A DNA stretch of 64,000 nucleotides from Microvelia longipes (taxonomy: Eukaryota; Arthropoda; Insecta; Hemiptera; Veliidae). Positions 50,263 through 62,310 of the stretch are shown here, piece by piece. Under the pieces are notes generated by a model. That model did not search any database. It saw only the letters and a program-made list of their open reading frames with translations, and was not told where the DNA came from. The position numbers and the translations under genes are program-made. Position 1 is the first letter of the stretch, and each line of letters opens with the position of its first letter. The stretch lies in assembly GCA_018340805.1 (NCBI GenBank), contig JACMZG010000008.1, forward strand, positions 22,301,255 through 22,365,254. Reading direction: 5' to 3'.

Positions 50263-50714
50263 GGTTTATATCGGTGTTATTAGGTATTATTGATCTTTAT
50301 AATTTAATAAACATATATCAAAATGATAAATTATTATTATAATATTTGTAAAAAAGTATTTTGTTATAATAATATACTTTAGAACATAATTTGTAAACTA
50401 AGTTAACCTAATAGTTATTAAATTATAATTATTAGTTTTAGTTACTTCATAGCATATTAGTCAGTTAAAATAATATATCTTTAATTCCAAGTTTCATTGT
50501 AAGAAATAAGACATTTTTTCCTATAAATGTTTAAAGAAAGAAGATAAGTGTGTTGTCAAGTTTTTTCTTAAGTCTAGAGGAAATAGAAGGAAAACACAAT
50601 AGTTTGTAAGTTGTTTGGCTTTACTTGATGCTTCAATAGATAGCGTCACTCTAATCGATATCTAATAGACTAGTGATAACGAGAAATTTAATGCCTTCAA
50701 TTGTTGTTTTAATT
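50263..50714. other. No gene seen
   Basis: AT-rich, featureless. Confidence 0.35.
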
Positions 50715-51200
50715 TTTACTTTTTTTCGTTTATACCGTAGATGTGTAGGAAAAGTATTGTGTTTGCAAAATAAACCGAATCCGGGATGACACCGTAATTA
50801 TCCTTTTTAGGTGTTTTAAGGCCTTCTAAGTGGGTTTTACAAACTTGTGTTTCTTGTCTATTTTTCTGTATGTGTGTGTCTTTTATTATTGTAGCTCCCT
50901 GTGTTATAATACTTGAGAATTGAAACTTTGCACAAAAATCAGGCATCAGTATCTGAAAAAGATTTTTAAGACGTTATTATACAGCAATAGATTAATTGCT
51001 TAACAAAAATGTCGAAAAATCATAAAACGCGGAAAAATGATGCGATCGCATTGAGATTTGGCACGCATGTAGCTCTATAAATAAGACTAATATTTGTAAC
51101 AATTGTCATCTCATTATCAGCATTAGTTCAATTTTTGTTGAATGACTTGTACATGTTTTTTAAAAAAATGTAAAATATCGGAAAATTATCCATTGGGGTT
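50715..51200 (+). repeat. R1 copy, 5' part, interrupted by the retrotransposon
   Basis: Starts TATACCGTAGATGTGTAGG and runs through the usual R1 order to CGGAAAATTATCCATT, then is broken by the LTR element. It resumes at 55,541. Confidence 0.75.
51196..51200. repeat. Left 5-bp target-site duplication
   Basis: GGGTT directly before the LTR, repeated at 55,536-55,540. Confidence 0.85.
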
Positions 51201-51360
51201 ATAGCGATAGATCCTCTAATATAGTAGAATCAACTATGAGATACACTATGAAAAAGATTTTATTCTCTTTTTAAAAACATTAGACATAATTTGTCAAAAT
51301 AATAAATAAAAAATAAAGAAATTTAAAATTCAAAAACCCGCCGATGCTTAAGTCCCTACA
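51201..51360 (-). repeat. 3' LTR
   Basis: On the - strand it begins TGTAGGGACTTAAGC and ends CTATCGCTAT. By inspection it is identical to the other LTR. Confidence 0.92.
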
Positions 51361-51379
51361 GGAATCCCCCTCCTCTTTG
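51361..51379 (-). other. Polypurine tract
   Basis: - strand AAAGAGGAGGGGGATTCC immediately before the 3' LTR; primes plus-strand DNA synthesis in LTR elements. Confidence 0.75.
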
Positions 51380-51395
51380 AGTCGAAAGCCTGAGA

Positions 51396-52223
51396 CTAGT
51401 ATTTAAATTTGACTTTCTTTGTGGATTTTTTGTAGGAACTTAATGCATCGGTATCGCTTTCCGTATAGGCAGGTTTGATTCTATCGATTGAAACTGTTTT
51501 TTCAACACCTTTGATAATTAGCTTATAAGTCTTTTGTCCTCTTTCTTTGACTTCATAAGGCCCTGAATACGGTTGCTGTAGCGGTCTGCGGACTGCATCT
51601 TCTCTGATGAAGACATGAGAACAAGTTGCTAGGTCTTTGTGAACGAAGCAATTTCGTTTTCCAGAATGTCTTGATGCTTCGACCGGTTTAATGTTTTCCA
51701 TTATGCTTTTAAGTTTTTTACCGAACTCGTCCGGAGGAACATAATGCTTGTTGGAGCAAATCATTTCCCCTGGGAGACACAGAACTTTTCCGTATACCAG
51801 CTCTGCTGAACTCGCTTGAAGGTCTTCTTTCACCGCGGCTCGCATTCCTAACAGAACTGATGGCAATGCATCAAGCCATCTTAGTTTTTCGTGGCACTTT
51901 AATGCGGCTTTAATTTGTCTATGCACTCTTTCTACCATGCCGTTTGTCTCCGGGTGGTAGGCAGTGGTCCTTACTTTTTTTATTCCTAACAGGGTACTTA
52001 AAGATTTAAAAAGTTGAGATTCGAACTGCTTTCCTTGGTCTGATACAATTACTTGAGGTACACCAAATCGCGAAACCCAGTTAGCATAAAATGCGTTTGC
52101 CACCACTTCGGCAGTTATTTCTTCTAGCGGTATGGCTTCAACCAACGTGTACCTGTCAATACACGTGAGAAGATACTTAAAATTTGCGCACGGTGGTAGT
52201 GGTCCTACTAAGTCTATATGCAC
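51396..52223 (-). pseudogene. Integrase catalytic and C-terminal domains of pol
   Basis: An open piece of 275 codons; the start shown is only the first in-frame Met. The retroviral integrase triad is visible: Asp in HIDLVGP (about residue 3), Asp in VSDQG (about 62) and Glu in NGMVERVHRQ (about 98), with the usual GVPQVIVSDQGKQF and TTAYHPETNG surroundings. A C-terminal basic tail follows. The upstream zinc-binding region (IHNLAHPGG, then two Cys) lies at about 52,420-52,290 but in shifted frames, with breaks near 52,312 (a T6 run on the + strand) and 52,260. Inserts the DNA copy into the host chromosome. As written it is disconnected from the rest of pol. Confidence 0.88.
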
Positions 52224-52562
52224 AGTAGCAAATCTATCTTTATCTGGTGGAATGATGCTAATGGAGCCTTGGTGTGCCTACTGATTTTAGAGCGTTGGCA
52301 AGCCAAACAATTTTTTGTCCATTTCCCGGCAATCTCTTTCTATTCCTGGCCAAACAAACCTTTGTTTAACTAGCTTAGTTGTTGCTTTTCCTCCTGGGTG
52401 TGCTAAGTTGTGGATTGATTGATAAACGTGTTTCCGGTTGCTGGAATGTATGGTCTGACATTTTTACTAACATCGCAGAACAATCGTTTGTTAGTATTCG
52501 GGATGTACGTTAATACTAATTTAAGGTTTGTTGTTTTATCTTGTAATAGATTCTTTAGGTCT

Positions 52563-52994
52563 TCATCCATCTGGTTTTCCGCAATTTCTGCATAGTATTG
52601 GTGAAGGACTTAATATACTGTTTACTCTTGAGAGCGCGTCGGCAACAATATTTTGGTCACCTTTAATATGTTGGATATCCGTGGTAAACTGTCCGATAAA
52701 ATCTAAGTATCGAAGCTGGCGAGGGGAGCATTTATCAGCCTTTTGCTTAAATGCAAACGAAAGTGGTTTGTGATCAGTGTACACGCTGAAGTCGCGTCCT
52801 TCCAATAAGTGTCGGAAATATTTTATTGCCGAATACACTGCTAATAACTCCCTGTCGTATGCACTGTAGTTTTGTTGTGCCTTATTAAGCTTTGTTGAAA
52901 AAAATCCTAGTGGTCTATGACTGTTGTTCTCGATTTGATGAAGGACTGCTCCTAAGGACCTATCTGAAGCGTCTGTCAAGGAACAGTTTTCCAT
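52563..52994 (-). pseudogene. RNase H domain of pol
   Basis: A 143-codon piece. The RNase H carboxylates are in place: Asp in LTDASD, Glu in YDRELLAVY, Asp in YTDHKPL and Asp in IVADALSR. It would degrade the RNA strand during reverse transcription. The frame changes just upstream (about 52,966-52,994), separating it from reverse transcriptase, and again near 52,600, where the linker to integrase continues in another frame (MDEDLKNLLQD). The whole domain length looks normal. Confidence 0.88.
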
Positions 52995-53511
52995 CAGGTT
53001 TAGGGAATGTTAAAACGGTAGCATTGGCGAGTTCTGATTTACATGCTTCAAAAGCTCTCTCTGTGTCCTGTTTCCAAATGACTTTGGTGTTATCCTTTTT
53101 CTTTTTTGAACCTTTTATTAAATCGCTAATAGGGGCTTGTAGCTCTGAAATGTGTGGTATGAACCTGTGGTAGTAGTTAATTAAAGCTAAAAATCTTCTA
53201 ACCTCTTGAACGGTTTCCGGCCTTTTAAAGTCCTGTATGGCTTGTACACGGTGAGGAAGTGGTGCCAATCCATGTTTTGATAACTGGTATCCTAAAAATG
53301 TTACGCTTTCTTTTCCGAACACGCATTTAGCTGCATTCAAAGCTATCCCAAACTGCTGGAGCCTTTCGAATACTTGTTTTACGTGCTCGACGTGCTCTTC
53401 TATTGTCCTAGAACTTATTAATACGTCATCTAAGTACACAAATACAAAATCGAGCCCTCTTAGAACGTTATGTATGAATCTTTGAAACGTCTGACTAGCG
53501 TTTCGGGCCAA
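52960..53511 (-). pseudogene. Reverse transcriptase, second half
   Basis: A 183-codon piece containing the catalytic FVFVYLDDVLI (YLDD at residues 26-29), the FLGYQLSKHGL block and the connection with the RFLALINYYHRFI motif typical of Ty3/gypsy. The join with the first half falls near 53,500, in the conserved segment after MPFG, where one base appears to be missing. The 17-base overlap with the upstream piece is an artefact of that shift. Confidence 0.9.
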
Positions 53512-54457
53512 AAGGCATTCTCACAAACTCAAATAAGCCGAACGGAGTAATAACAGCTGTTTTAGGAATATCTGAAGTCTCTATTGGTATTTGGTGGTAT
53601 GCCTTTGTAAGATCAAGAGTTGAAAAAATGTATTTCCCGTTTAGACCGTTAGTCAAATCGTGAATGTGTGGCAATGGATACCTGTCTGGGACTGTTATGT
53701 TGTTGAGCGCTCGATAATCTCCGCAAGGTCGCCAGTCGCCGTTTTTCTTTTTCACCATATGTAGGGGACTAGCCCAATTGCTATCTGATGGCCTGCAAAT
53801 GCCCTGAGCTATCATGGAGTCAAACTCCTTTTTAGCATCTAGCAATTTTTTAGGGTCTAGCCGGCGTGCCTTACAAACAACTGGTGGCCCGTTCGTTTGG
53901 ATGTGATGAGTAGTATTATGTAATACTTCTGCGGGGAGAAAGTCCTTCATTATGACAGGATATTTTGTTCTCAGTAGCTCGTAAAATATACTGTCTTCTT
54001 TCATAGCCCTAATGATTACTGGTTTGCCTTCTGTGACAGCCACTTTGGATGATACTAGTGTAAGGCCATCTCTTATAACGCCGTTTTTAAGATCTATTAT
54101 AAGGCCATAGTTGCTTAGAAAATCCGCACCTAAAATTGGTTGTGGAACGTCTGCCACCAGGAAGTTCCAGTTGAAGTTTCTGCGTAACCCAAGGTTAATT
54201 GTAAGTCCAATTTCACCGAAAGTTCGAATGCCCGTGCCGTTTGCCGCGAATATTCTGAAAGCAGGGTCCGGCGATCGCTTTTTAAACCGATTCACGGGTA
54301 TCACCGACAGATCTGCTCCTGTATCTACTAGGTACTTCCATCCAGTCGACCTATCTGCTACACATAAGCGGCTAGAAACTGGTTGGCCCTCTCCGTTCAC
54401 TGCCGCAAGTGAAGGGCCTTCTCGTTTTTTGATGAAAATGTACATGGTTTGGTGCAT
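53495..54457 (-). CDS. pol: pol N-terminal part: protease and reverse transcriptase first half
   Basis: 320 codons open. The aspartic protease active site is [12 protein letters not shown] (Asp45-Thr-Gly). Reverse transcriptase starts near residue 200 with [20 protein letters not shown], then [13 protein letters not shown] and [13 protein letters not shown] (the first catalytic Asp), and stops after MPFG because of the frame break. There is no need for its own ATG: the frame overlaps the end of gag by about 60 bases in the -1 frame, and the canonical slippery heptamer at 54,424-54,430 lies in the overlap, so expression as Gag-Pol by -1 frameshifting is likely. Confidence 0.88.
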   Translation of the reverse strand: MHQTMYIFIKKREGPSLAAVNGEGQPVSSRLCVADRSTGWKYLVDTGADLSVIPVNRFKKRSPDPAFRIFAANGTGIRTFGEIGLTINLGLRRNFNWNFLVADVPQPILGADFLSNYGLIIDLKNGVIRDGLTLVSSKVAVTEGKPVIIRAMKEDSIFYELLRTKYPVIMKDFLPAEVLHNTTHHIQTNGPPVVCKARRLDPKKLLDAKKEFDSMIAQGICRPSDSNWASPLHMVKKKNGDWRPCGDYRALNNITVPDRYPLPHIHDLTNGLNGKYIFSTLDLTKAYHQIPIETSDIPKTAVITPFGLFEFVRMPFGPKR

Positions 54458-55296
54458 TTATAAGCCTTTTCTCCAAATTTTGAGTGGTAATAACAAATAT
54501 TTTTATCTTGTGAAGCTGCTCTGCTCGTACTTGGTCTTGATGACGACCTACTTCGTGAGCAACTTCTGCATCTGTATCGGTCATAACTTCTGCCCTCTTC
54601 CTGTTGTCCTTTTACTATCGCTGCCAGTTCAGCCATTTGTTTACTCAATTCTGTTACTTGACTTGCTAATGTGCCTTCCTTATTTGTTGTTTCGATTGCC
54701 ATGACTTGGTTTGTTGTCACTTCGATTATTTTGTCAGCAAGCAAGGAAAGCTTAGTTAGATCTGGTTCTTCGCTGACTGAAAGAACAGTTTGGACTTGAG
54801 TTGGCATTCTCTGCATGAACAAAGTTTTTAACAGCTCTTCACCTACCTTCGATCCTCCTAGTTCTCTCATTTGTCGTAAGAGATGGCTCGGTTTATTATC
54901 TCCTAATTCAACACTTGTCAACAGCTGTTTTATTTGCCTTTCTTCTGAGTCAGAGAATTCTTGTATTATTCTTTGTTTTATAGTTTGATACGGATTTAGC
55001 AGTGGAGGGGAAGTTACAATGTCAGCTATTTGAATCATGACATCCATTTCCAATGCGCCCACTACAGTATGAAACTTAGTTTTTTCATCTGTTATACCTG
55101 CGGTGACAAACTGGGATTCGACCTGAATGAACCATAATGCAGGTCTACTTTTCCAGAAGGGTGGGACTCTTACTGCGACTCTATTAATTGACACTACTTC
55201 AGTTTGTGGGTTTGGAGTAGAACTGGTAGTGGTTGCTGTTGCAGGAGTTAAATTAGTGCCGTTATTTGAGCCGGCAGCGTTATCTCCAACTGTCAT
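54397..55296 (-). CDS. gag: Gag polyprotein, 299 aa
   Basis: Intact. A Thr/Ser/Pro-rich N-terminus (1-32) is followed by a capsid-like region with [20 protein letters not shown] at about 43-62, a helical middle ([18 protein letters not shown]) and a Ser/Arg-rich basic stretch at about 240-262. The knuckle has Cys268, His271, Cys281 and Cys285 (C-x2-H-x9-C-x3-C). This 'CHCC' knuckle and the PPFW motif are features of the CsRn1/Kamikaze group. The ATG lies about 80 bases downstream of the 5' LTR. It forms the virus-like particle and packages RNA. It is the only fully intact gene of the element. Confidence 0.9.
   Translation of the reverse strand: MTVGDNAAGSNNGTNLTPATATTTSSTPNPQTEVVSINRVAVRVPPFWKSRPALWFIQVESQFVTAGITDEKTKFHTVVGALEMDVMIQIADIVTSPPLLNPYQTIKQRIIQEFSDSEERQIKQLLTSVELGDNKPSHLLRQMRELGGSKVGEELLKTLFMQRMPTQVQTVLSVSEEPDLTKLSLLADKIIEVTTNQVMAIETTNKEGTLASQVTELSKQMAELAAIVKGQQEEGRSYDRYRCRSCSRSRSSSRPSTSRAASQDKNICYYHSKFGEKAYKCTKPCTFSSKNEKALHLRQ
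54424..54430 (-). promoter_or_regulatory. -1 ribosomal frameshift heptamer A AAA AAC
   Basis: Read in the gag frame (TCA AAA AAC) the heptamer matches the canonical X-XXY-YYZ slippery rule. After a -1 slip the ribosome continues as [11 protein letters not shown] in the pol frame, with no stop before protease. It lies within 12 codons of the gag stop. Confidence 0.75.
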
Positions 55297-55355
55297 AATT
55301 AATTGAAGTTACAAAATAAATAAAATTGTAATATTATAAGATACTGATAATTGTT

Positions 55356-55373
55356 CACTCACGTGAGTCACCA
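55356..55373 (-). other. Primer-binding site
   Basis: - strand TGGTGACTCACGTGAG begins two bases after the 5' LTR. TGGTGAC matches the 3' end expected of tRNA-Trp, the primer reported for CsRn1-type elements; the rest matches only with gaps. Confidence 0.6.
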
Positions 55374-55375
55374 AT

Positions 55376-55535
55376 ATAGCGATAGATCCTCTAATATAGT
55401 AGAATCAACTATGAGATACACTATGAAAAAGATTTTATTCTCTTTTTAAAAACATTAGACATAATTTGTCAAAATAATAAATAAAAAATAAAGAAATTTA
55501 AAATTCAAAAACCCGCCGATGCTTAAGTCCCTACA
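55376..55535 (-). repeat. 5' LTR
   Basis: Identical in sequence and length to 51,201-51,360. It would hold the promoter for the - strand transcript; at 160 bp it is short for a gypsy LTR. Confidence 0.92.
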
Positions 55536-55540
55536 GGGTT
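55536..55540. repeat. Right 5-bp target-site duplication
   Basis: GGGTT, matching 51,196-51,200. Confidence 0.85.
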
Positions 55541-55740
55541 AAATTTTGTACAAGAGTATAACATTACGCAATAAATAGATACACTAATTTATGTTTCAAC
55601 TCGACTTTTGGATCATAAAAGTTTAGTGCACAGAACATGCTGCGTGGGATGGGTGCTGGATGGGTGATCGTTGGGAATAATACGGATGTATTTACTATGT
55701 GAGGATTAGCGAAGCGAGTCCAAAGACTTGTTGCAGTATA
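55541..55740 (+). repeat. R1 copy, 3' part, continuing after the retrotransposon
   Basis: Resumes with AAATTTTGTACAAGAG, as in the R1 copy at 7,385 (AACTTGGTACAAG), and ends in GGATTAGCGAAGCGAGTCC. The final GTACCCCGTA end is not present. Confidence 0.7.
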
Positions 55741-57980
55741 CATTTAACTATGTGATGACTATTAACAATTACTAAATTCTGTAATTGCTTGATGATCGAG
55801 CAAATAATTCTCATTTCTCCTCTGTGACAAGATCCATTAATATATCTGTAAAATCATAACCTGACACTTATATTATCCATACAATGTTATTACGTTGTGG
55901 TTCTTTTCTTTTCCTCGCCTATTACCGTAGGTTTATAGGGAAATCATTATGTTCGCCCTGACAATAAGAAACTTATACTTCATCAGAATTATCCGTTTTA
56001 GGTGATTTTATTTGCGGGTTTTATCATAATACCTGTGTTAGTGTGTATAGGTGTGTGACTGTTTCATACATAACTTCCACTTTGTTTACACTAAGACAAC
56101 AGTGTAGAGTTGAATCATAAAATGAATATTTAAGCAAGGTATAAATTGTAGAGGAAAGAAACACGCCTTTTAAAGGAAAATCGTCAGGCTTGCGGACCTT
56201 TGTGCCAGATTTTTTTTAGTGTAAGTAGACTAATTTTTCTATTTACTCAAGTGGTGAGTGTGTAATTGGAAAAGTATTATACATTAACCAGAGTAAATTG
56301 TGTCACAAAAATAATGTTTTAATACGAACAAGAAAATACTTTAGGTATGATTAATTAATCTTTGATAGACCAAAGAACAACAGCAAAAAGCTATGGGAGG
56401 CGACTTATGGCTAACCCTTTATGTATTCCTGTGTGAGATACAAAAATGAAAGTATAAGACTTAAAATCCATTTAGATGAGTATTAAATAATGAGTTTCTG
56501 TAGTATAGATATATACAGACAGATATAGATATATATTGCTGCAAACCAGTATAGGTATAATATGGGTGAGGTTAAGCTAAATGTCAGAGGTATATCTTTA
56601 GGGTTCATCATGAAACACTTTCACGTAGCAGATATCTCTCATGCTTAGCTCTCATTGCTTTAAACTTTTCCGCCTAGACCTTGGACCTCCTAACCAGACC
56701 AAACCTTTCTTTGACAAAATAATTAAATTCTTTCCCAATACTGTCTTTCTTTTTGTTTTATTTTCTTTCTAATTTCTAAAAATTTAATATTAAATATTTT
56801 ACTCAAAGATGAATTCGAAAAAAGTGATCTGTTTCTCTTCATTTTTATTTATTTGTTTTCTTATGTCATGAAAAAGGATAACATTGTACTATCGGAAAAT
56901 TGACCTTGTCGCTTATTTCCATTAGATATTAAGTGAAATGATCTTACTTTTTATTATAAAAACAAAACTTGGAAAATAGTAATCTATTTTGCATGTCAAG
57001 AGTTTTTCAGAAGATAAACTCCTGTTATAAATGGATCAAAATTTAATTAGAATAGAACGTGTTGATTGTGGCCTTTTTCCATAAAGCCCATTTCCAAACT
57101 TAAAATTACAGCTAACTATTTAAGTAATAGCAATTAAATTGATAAAGACTTTAGTCCTTTATTAATATTTATTAAAAATAAATTGATGAAGAGTTTTCGC
57201 CCACGGATCCTGAGCTTCTTCAGTTCTTGAAATTTACAAAAATAAAAAAGTTTAAAAATTAATAAAAATTTTAATATTATTTAATGTCACGTGTCTAACT
57301 AAGTAAATAAATAAATTTAGAATGAAATTACAAAAAAGGGTAAAGGAAAAATTAACTATTTATGCTCCTCATTTATCTTAATGATATTTTTTATAAATAT
57401 TTATCTATATGATATTTATCTTAAATACTTTAAATTGTACTTAACTTTTCGTAACTCCTTAAACTGTAATAAATCGGACCAGGAAGCCATGACACGAATA
57501 GAATTTGGCTTTGGAAGGGTTACAAAACCTTATGAAATAAAAAATTATCTGGAGCGGAGTTCCCAAGCCGGGTACATTTCCTTTGAAGTGCAAGCTTAAT
57601 AAGCCATTTCTTACTTAATTTTATGTGGCATAAATTGAACAGTAGAGTTTCTACTATTTCCTCAATTTTTCCGGATTTTCCAAATGAAATGCTCATATTC
57701 ATCCTATAGATTATACAAAGCTATGATCATTATTCAAAAATCGGTTGTGATCATTAGTAACACTAATTCAAAGCTCAGTTTATGCTACTGAGCTTTTATT
57801 CCTAACGCTTTATTAGGAATGAGCGCATCATACCTAACGCGGTATGAGCTTTTATTGGTAACGTTTTTATTCCCTTATCGGGAGACAAATGGGTATCGTG
57901 CAGTAATTGCTGGCATAAATCTGAGTCTTAGGCAAGAAATGGAGTGGAAAAAAAACTAGTCTGCTAAGTATGACCAAAAA
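55741..57980. other. No gene recognised
   Basis: AT-rich. A CTGAAGA...GAAA module on the - strand at 57,195-57,223 resembles that of the 24,881 foldback. 57,785-57,880 holds short hairpins with TAACGC loops (ATTCCTAA/TTAGGAAT, CATACC/GGTATG). Confidence 0.4.
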
Positions 57981-58000
57981 GTTTTTGGTAATCATTCTAA

Positions 58001-58954
58001 AGGGTAGTACATTTTAAATACATCATCCTGATTACTCGGAGCTATAGCGCTAAAACTGGTATCTAGCCCCACTAAGTCGATCCCTATGAGTTTAAATACC
58101 TTATAATTTTTTGGTAATCGTCTAGCATGTATGGTGATCTGATTACCAATATGTGTATTTCTACGGTAACTTTATATAGATCATGTTTGAAACTGTGTCA
58201 TATCCTAATCAATTTAATACCAATATCGCTGAATTCCGGTAATTTTCCCTAGACCTTTATTTTTCTTATACAATGTAATCGAAGTGATTACTTTGTATGA
58301 ATTACTTGAATTCTGGTGTAACAGTAATCTTATTTGAAATTATAAATGGGTATTACCCTTATGTACTTACCCTATGTATTCTAAAGATTACCCTTTTTTA
58401 TTACCCTTTTTCGCACCTCACCGGTATGTTCTTTTTGTTTTTATTTATTTGTATTTCTTTTTTATTTTTTGACTTGTACTTTTGTTTATTTTGGTTGTAT
58501 TGTTATTTTATTATTTTATTTATCTTTTACATTGTTTGTAGGCACTGATGATGGCTGTTTACAGTTGAAAGCCGGCTCTGTAAATAAATTTTACATTTAG
58601 TGGAGAGACTGTTGTTTATATTTAATCATTTACTCCACAGTTCAGCGTTTTATTGATCAATGGATGCTACCCTTATGTATATGGGCCAAACTGATACCTC
58701 AGGAGGAAATTGCCGAAATTTAATTATAACAGTACTTTGTTCGAGATATGACACAGTTTTGGAAATAATTAATATGCAGGATATACTCCAAAAGCTACCG
58801 TAGAAAAACACATTTTGGTAACCAGATTACCAAACAAATAATTAGGTATTTAAACTTACTGTGGTCAACATAGAGGGGTAGATACCAATTATATCGCGAT
58901 AGCTCCACAAGAAGCTGTGTTAATCGGGGTGATGCATTTGAAATGTGCCGCCCT
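58001..58954. mobile_element. Non-autonomous DNA element with ~250-base diverged inverted ends
   Basis: Left 58,001-58,255 and right 58,690-58,954 align as inverted repeats, starting AGGG-AGTACATTTTAAAT and AGGGCGGCACATTTCAAAT, with a shared TTTCTACGGTA and AACTGTGTCATATC further in. The interior (58,260-58,690) has an AT-rich ORF without recognisable content and a CTGATGA...GAAA module at 58,545-58,570. Confidence 0.6.
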
Positions 58955-59112
58955 GTATATAGTATTACTGTCATGTATTACCCGTATTCTTTGATTGAAT
59001 ATCAATCTGCTGTATTACATTTTTTTAGGTTTTTAAGTTAAAACACCCTAGATATTTGGTTAACTAATAATTTAGAGGTCTAGCGTAGGGAGAACGAAGG
59101 GTGACGTTAGCC

Positions 59113-59158
59113 AAACTTAAGGTTATCATATCCACACAACCTTAAGTTTGTGGATATG
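59113..59158. other. Two interleaved perfect inverted repeats
   Basis: Arm A (59,113-59,124) pairs with 59,138-59,149 (12 bp); arm B (59,127-59,136) pairs with 59,149-59,158 (10 bp). The order A-B-A'-B' allows only one full hairpin at a time. Confidence 0.6.
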
Positions 59159-60384
<1,226 letters not shown>

Positions 60385-60386
<2 letters not shown>

Positions 60387-61079
60387 CTGAGTACAAGTAT
60401 AGAGATGCTTTTGAAGGCTGAGTGCCTGTTTATAACCCTTGTTTCAGCAAACACTGTTCAAAATGAATCCCTAATTTCTACTCTAATGGATGTCTATTTC
60501 TGATATCCAAGGCCTTATCCTACGTTTCTACCTAAACTAACCTTTATTTGGTTAAAGTCGTCACTTCCTTGAATAAAATTTTCTTTTTGAGTAAAAAAAC
60601 GGTTTCAAACTAAAAAAAAAACGATCCTTGAAACTGTGCCAGATTCTTTTTGAAACAATAGCGAGCCAACCACTCCAAACTTGAAACAAAACCCGACATA
60701 TTAATCAGAATACAATTCCAGTTTTTAAAGCCAGCGATAGCCAGATAAGTGAGGGCCTCAAGGGTTTTTTAAAAATTAACTTTTTTACACTAGCTGGATT
60801 TTAGGGTTGAAAAGCCCTATCAGCTGAATAAAAAACATTTTTTATTGAAGAAATTTATTTTTCCACTTAACTTTTCTATAAGCAAAAGTAAAAAAAGAAT
60901 ATTTGATTTATGAAAGGGGGTTTTAAGACAATAATAATTGATTTTGTTAGAATTTATTCAACCGTTACCTGTGTATTTATTAGGATTTAGATTACACTAC
61001 GGCCTCTCAAATAAAATGAATTGCCTTGAAATTAAATCAATACAATAAATTATTAATTATTTCATTAAATTTAAGAAAT
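60385..61079. other. No gene seen
   Basis: AT-rich, featureless. Confidence 0.35.
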
Positions 61080-61720
61080 GAAAAAAATGAGTTTGGAGAA
61101 CACAGTATTTTTCTTTACGTGTTCGGATTCGCTATGCTAATTCTTATCACTTCGGACTTGCTTTTCGTTCTCACGATCACCAATTCAAACATTAACACAC
61201 ATGCAGTTTAACACTTGTGATCCTTCAAAAACCGTATTTATACTTTCCGTAATAAAATGAAACTTAATATCCATTCTTATTCTATAAAGAAATACACTCG
61301 AGACGAAGTTCAACTCAATTGGATTAATAACTGATTGCTGATGATTTTTCTAAATCGTATACATGTCATTCAATAAAAAAAAATATTAATGCTGCCATTG
61401 AGACGAAACTTAACACATTTACTTATTAGTCTTATACGAGACAATATGAACATCGATATGAACATTCATTAGCGATTTTCATTGAGTAACCAACGTTTGT
61501 TTTTAATGTCATAATAATATGATTTTATGGATTCCTAAAATAGACCAACAGATTAATTTGCATACCAAGTTTCAACTTTTTAACGTGAACACACTGTCAG
61601 GTTCGATAATAACAGATACACGATATTCACATACTGACAGAGACTACTTGGTAAAAGCAACTGAGGAGTGAGGTCTTTAAAAACCTTCACTGTTTGAATA
61701 AATGTCGACGTCTGCTGTGA
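61080..61720 (-). repeat. R1 copy, degenerate
   Basis: - strand order suggested by GGATTCGCTATGCTAATTC and CGGACTTGCTTTTCGTTC (tail motifs), then a GAAACTTAATATCC-like middle and an ACTGACAGAG / CTGAGGAG-like start. It abuts another R1 copy in the same orientation. Confidence 0.45.
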
Positions 61721-61724
61721 GCCC

Positions 61725-62310
61725 TAAGTAAAATCTTGGGTGCGGAGTACCTCAGTACTTTTTGTCATCACATCGGATTCGCTTCGCACGTCGTCAAGAT
61801 ATTCAAGTCGTTAAATATATTTTGCAACGCGTCCACGTAGTACGTAAATAGTAAATTCATTTCTTTTATTCACCGCGGTTACTCATCAGGCACTTACTGC
61901 GCTCAATGCAGTTTAATTTTAAACAACAGTTTGATCAAACAAAAACCAGTCATATACTTGTCGTATTGAAACGAAACCTAGTGCACTTATTTATTGGTTA
62001 ACGTTTGCTCTTGTATCGAATTTTAACTCAATTAGATTAGTTTCTGATTTCTTACAATTTAAAAAAAAAACGTACACAAGTCTGATAAATAAATATAAAT
62101 TGAACTGATGCTGATAAAGTTTTATGATTTGGTCTGGGAGCTGCGATTGTAACAGTCACACACACATACACACGCACATATACACACATAAACAAATACG
62201 GACTGACAATTTAGTAAAAACCACCCAGGTTAATTCCGGTGACATCCCAGTTTCTGATTTTTATCTATATACCTTTAATAATTTACCTACGGTATAAATG
62301 AGGAAAAGTA
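61725..62310 (-). repeat. Dispersed repeat R1, near full-length copy
   Basis: From TTGGGTGCGGAGTACCTCAG, through GGATTCGCTTCGCACGTC and CACTTACTGCGCTCAATGC, to CACACACATACACACGC and TACGGTATAAATGAGGAAAAG. Confidence 0.7.

Larger units (their letters stand above)
51201..55535 (-). mobile_element. Ty3/gypsy LTR retrotransposon, CsRn1/Kamikaze-like, full length
   Basis: 4,335 bp with identical 160-bp LTRs, a 5-bp target duplication, a primer-binding site, a polypurine tract, gag, and pol in the order protease, reverse transcriptase, RNase H, integrase, which is the Ty3/gypsy order. The Gag knuckle is Cys-His-Cys-Cys (C-x2-H-x9-C-x3-C), a hallmark reported for the CsRn1 lineage. pol is in the -1 frame relative to gag. 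There are about six single-base frame breaks in pol despite identical LTRs. Inserted in an R1 copy. Confidence 0.92.

Noticed and set aside
54111..54704. 197-codon + strand ORF
   Set aside because: Antisense to the gag-pol overlap of the retrotransposon.
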